Source: Thermoplasmata archaeon (GTDB lineage Archaea > Thermoplasmatota > Thermoplasmata > RBG-16-68-12). Taken from it: DNA of 6,499 bases. Where the stretch lies: the NCBI GenBank assembly GCA_021788795.1, contig JAJYKG010000125.1, forward strand, positions 1 through 6,499, in the 5' to 3' direction. Positions 4,478 through 6,499 of the stretch are shown in pieces. The notes beneath the pieces were generated by a model. The model did not search any database. It was not told the origin of the DNA and was given only the letters and a program-made list of their open reading frames with translations. The position numbers and the translations under genes were made by a program. Position 1 is the first letter of the stretch. Every line of letters starts with the position of its first letter.

Positions 4478-5677
4478 ATGGCCCGCCTCCGGTTCGGCTG
4501 CAGCGGATGGGACTACCAGGAGTGGGTGGGCCCGTTCTACCGGAACGCGAGCGAATCCAAGCTCGCGGCGTACTCGCGGGTCTTCGACACCGCGGAGATC
4601 AACTCCACGTTCTACCGCGCCCCGACCCCGGGCATGGTCCTCGGGTGGGGAAAGTACACGCCGGACGAGTTCGTCTTCGCCGCCAAGGTGCCGCAGACCG
4701 TGACCCACGACCGCCTCCTGGACGTGGGCCGCGGCGCGGACGTGGACCTGAAGGCGTACGCGGAGCTCATGCGCCCCCTCCTGGACCAGGGGAAGCTCGG
4801 CCCGCTCCTCCTCCAGCTCCCGCCGCGCCTCCGGTTCGAGGCCGCGGCGATCCGGCGCTTCCTGGACACGCTCCCGCGCGACTTCACCTTCGCGCTGGAG
4901 CCGCGGAACCGGTCGTGGATGGCCCTGGAGGCCTTCGACCTCTTGCGCGACGCCGGCGTGGCATATGCGATCGTGGACGAGCCGCTCCTGCCGCCGGACC
5001 TGCACGTCACCGCGCACGTCGGGTACGTGCGCTGGCACGGGCACGGCCAGGAGCCCTGGTACAACTACCGCTACCCGGAGGACCAGCTCCGGGAGTGGGT
5101 GCCCCGGGTCCAACAGGTCGCCTCGCAGGCGGACACGGTCTTCGGCTTCTTCAACAACCACTACCACGGCTACGCGCCGGAGAACTGCCTCCAGATCCTC
5201 CGCATGCTCGGCGTGGACGACGCGGACAAGGCGCGGGCCCTCGGCCGCATCGAGAACGTCCGCAAGAGGTCGAGCGCGGAGGCCGTGCGGGTGCGGGCGA
5301 CGACCCTCGAGGACTTCGGCGCGGACCCGCACGCGGAGGCGCACTTCCGCGAGCTCCTCGGTTCCTTCCTGGACGCAGGGCGGCTCGAGCGGGCGAAGGC
5401 GATCGACCCCTCCGACGTGGAGATCACGAGGGACGGCGGCCTCGTGCTGGCGAGGGTCAAGGACTACCGGATCGAGCTGGACCGCGGGGCGAGGCGACTC
5501 GCCCACGACTGCGACGACTGGGAGAAGGCCGCGCCGCTGCGGGAGTTCTGCAAGCACGTGGGGAAGTTCTTCCTAAGCCTGCCGCGGGAGGAGGCGGTCC
5601 TCGACCTCGAGGCGATCCGCGCGGACCGCGAGGCCTGGGCCTTCGAGACCCTCACGCGAGCAGCGAACCGCCGTTGA
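4478..5677 (+). CDS. DUF72 family protein with a C-terminal SWIM-like zinc-binding extension
   Basis: A 399-residue protein of unknown reaction. Residues 1 to about 245 are a well-conserved DUF72 (YecE-like) TIM barrel: GCSGWDYQEWVGPFY at 7-21, EINSTFYRAP at 40-49, FVFAAKVPQTVTH at 65-77, LEPRNRSW at 140-147, YVRWHGHG at 183-190 and FFNNHYHG at 224-231. The usual family length is about 240-300, so 150 residues are extra. In this tail a short strand pair (LVLARVKDYRIELD) leads into HDC at 343-345, twelve residues, then CKH at 358-360 and a hydrophobic helix (VGKFFLSLP). That is the layout of a SWIM zinc finger (CxC-xn-CxH) with the first cysteine replaced by histidine. I chose the ATG at 4478 because the conserved fold starts there; an ATG at 4448 would add ten residues across the GATAC repeats. 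Its end overlaps the convergent SDR gene by 26 bp. Confidence 0.88.
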   Translation: MARLRFGCSGWDYQEWVGPFYRNASESKLAAYSRVFDTAEINSTFYRAPTPGMVLGWGKYTPDEFVFAAKVPQTVTHDRLLDVGRGADVDLKAYAELMRPLLDQGKLGPLLLQLPPRLRFEAAAIRRFLDTLPRDFTFALEPRNRSWMALEAFDLLRDAGVAYAIVDEPLLPPDLHVTAHVGYVRWHGHGQEPWYNYRYPEDQLREWVPRVQQVASQADTVFGFFNNHYHGYAPENCLQILRMLGVDDADKARALGRIENVRKRSSAEAVRVRATTLEDFGADPHAEAHFRELLGSFLDAGRLERAKAIDPSDVEITRDGGLVLARVKDYRIELDRGARRLAHDCDDWEKAAPLREFCKHVGKFFLSLPREEAVLDLEAIRADREAWAFETLTRAANRR

Positions 5678-6392
5678 CGTGGAGGACCTGGCCCGTGATG
5701 TACGCCGCGTCCGGGGACGCGAGGAACGACACCGCCGCGGCGATCTCCTCCGGGAGGCCGACGCGGCCCAGCGGGATGGTCCGCACACGCCGCGCCCGGT
5801 CGTCCGGGCTGTCGCCCGCCAGGATGTCCGTCTCGATGCTGCCCGGGGCCACGGCGTTCACGAGGATGTGGTCCCTGGCGAGCTCGAGGGCCAGGGCTTT
5901 CGTCAGGCCGACGACACCCGCCTTCGCGGCCACGTAGTCCGCGCCGTGCGTGGTGCCGCGGTAGGCGAGCTGGCTCGTGACGTTGATGATCCGCCCGCTG
6001 CCGACCTTGCGGATCTCGGGCACCGCGGCCTTCGCGGTGTAGAAGCAGGCCGACAGGTTCGTCCGGATGCGCCGGTCCCAGTCCTCCGTCTTCATGTCGT
6101 CGAAGAACGCGCGCTCGTAGACGCCCGCGTTGTTCACGAGCACGTCGAGGCGGCCCAGGCCCGCGACGGCCTCGGAAACCATGCGGCGCGCGTCCGCGGC
6201 GTCGCAGACGTCCGCCTGGACGGCGATCCCCCTGCGGCCCACCGCCTCGACCGCCTGCACCGTTCGCAGCGCGCCCCCCTTCCGGGCAAGGTAGTTCGCC
6301 GCTACGTTGAACCCGTCGCGTGCGAGCCTCACCGCCGTCGCGGCCCCGATGCCGCGGGAGGCCCCGGTGACCAGGGCCACGCGTGTCGCCAT
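5652..6392 (-). CDS. Short-chain dehydrogenase/reductase, FabG-like (SDR)
   Basis: A cytoplasmic NAD(P)H-dependent oxidoreductase of 246 residues from the ATG at 6392, exactly the classical SDR size. Motifs: TGASRGIG at 9-16 (cofactor glycine motif; R13 suggests NADP(H)), DVCD at 61-64, NNAG at 87-90, N112, S140, Y153 and K157 as the catalytic tetrad with the standard 13-residue S-to-Y and YxxxK spacings, and PG at 183-184. It resembles 3-oxoacyl-ACP reductase (FabG), but in archaea such proteins are usually general SDRs with unknown alcohol or ketone substrates, so I give no symbol. An upstream TTG at 6425 would add eleven residues and lies in the promoter, so it is rejected. It is convergent with the plus-strand DUF72 gene and divergent from the gene at the right edge. 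Confidence 0.92.
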   Translation of the reverse strand: MATRVALVTGASRGIGAATAVRLARDGFNVAANYLARKGGALRTVQAVEAVGRRGIAVQADVCDAADARRMVSEAVAGLGRLDVLVNNAGVYERAFFDDMKTEDWDRRIRTNLSACFYTAKAAVPEIRKVGSGRIINVTSQLAYRGTTHGADYVAAKAGVVGLTKALALELARDHILVNAVAPGSIETDILAGDSPDDRARRVRTIPLGRVGLPEEIAAAVSFLASPDAAYITGQVLHVNGGSLLA

Positions 6393-6423
6393 GGGAGTCG
6401 GCCGTCGAAACGCCTCGACGGGC

Positions 6424-6436
6424 AATAGTTAACTCG
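6424..6436. promoter_or_regulatory. Shared AT-rich element between the SDR gene and the right-edge gene
   Basis: AATAGTTAACTCG contains the palindrome AGTTAACT at 6427-6434, the only AT-rich island in the 66-bp gap. Its centre is 28-29 bp before the plus-strand ATG at 6459, a leaderless arrangement, and about 38 bp before the minus-strand ATG at 6392, predicting a leader of about 10 nt. Because the core is palindromic it could serve as TATA element in both directions. Confidence 0.45.
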
Positions 6437-6458
6437 CCGCCGCGTTCCCGCGGCCGCC

Positions 6459-6499
6459 ATGGGCGTGAACCTCACCCCGGTGGTCCTCCGCCATGCGAC
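6459..6499 (+). CDS. Partial gene at right edge, N-terminus resembling archaeal flap endonuclease 1
   Basis: Only 13 codons are visible: MGVNLTPVVLRHA. FEN-1 proteins start with a conserved MG, the glycine being needed in the active site, and archaeal members often read MGxxLxPLV or similar. Mature FEN-1 would remove 5' flaps during Okazaki fragment processing and repair. The ATG is 28-29 bp after an AT-rich TATA candidate, as expected for a leaderless archaeal gene. Thirteen residues are too few to be sure; the next segment should contain a VAVDA/IAIDA-type strand if this is right. Confidence 0.5.
   Translation, partial: MGVNLTPVVLRHA

Noticed and set aside
4375..4479. N-terminal extension of the minus-strand DUF72 protein up to 4479
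   Set aside because: The extra 35 residues are Arg/Ser/Pro-rich, lie before the conserved fold and cover the TATA box and the GATAC repeats.
3436..5937. Long plus-strand open frame (833 codons)
   Set aside because: It runs antisense to the minus-strand DUF72 gene and out of frame with the plus-strand DUF72 gene; its translation is Arg/Gly/Pro/Ala-rich without family motifs. This is a GC-rich shadow.

Overview
The window looks like a piece of a GC-rich archaeal chromosome. The lines of evidence are: a geranylgeranyl-reductase-family gene, a radical-SAM protein with the cysteine pattern of tetraether lipid synthase (Tes), archaeal TATA/BRE-like promoter elements placed about 27-34 bp before several starts, and a start at the right edge that reads like archaeal flap endonuclease 1. 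Codon use is uniformly GC-rich with few AT-rich islands, and those islands coincide with predicted promoters. A euryarchaeon, perhaps a Thermoplasmata-type lineage, is my inference; the sequence alone does not fix the taxon. I saw no rRNA, tRNA, CRISPR array or mobile element.

Layout. 1-71 (minus): 5' end of a gene that runs off the left edge, with a hydrophobic N-terminus. 156-3297 (minus): a lipid-maturation cluster transcribed tes -> ferredoxin -> geranylgeranyl reductase. 3298-3462: the tes upstream region, with a TATA box flanked by two dyads and a third dyad further out. 3463-4374 (minus) and 4478-5677 (plus): a divergent pair of DUF72 (YecE-like TIM-barrel) genes, each with a different C-terminal addition. 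5652-6392 (minus): a short-chain dehydrogenase/reductase of FabG type, overlapping tail-to-tail with the plus-strand DUF72 gene. 6459-6499 (plus): first codons of a probable flap endonuclease 1 gene.

How the genes work together. Tes joins two diether (archaeol-type) lipids tail-to-tail into membrane-spanning tetraethers by radical chemistry. Geranylgeranyl reductase saturates the isoprenoid chains. Both need low-potential electrons, and the ferredoxin encoded between them, with its start overlapping the tes stop, is the obvious candidate donor for one or both. This three-gene set is the main biological story of the window. The DUF72 pair and the SDR have no assigned substrate. The DUF72 pair is of interest because one member carries a SWIM-like zinc motif and the other a DUF2795-like tail, which to my knowledge are not standard parts of the family.
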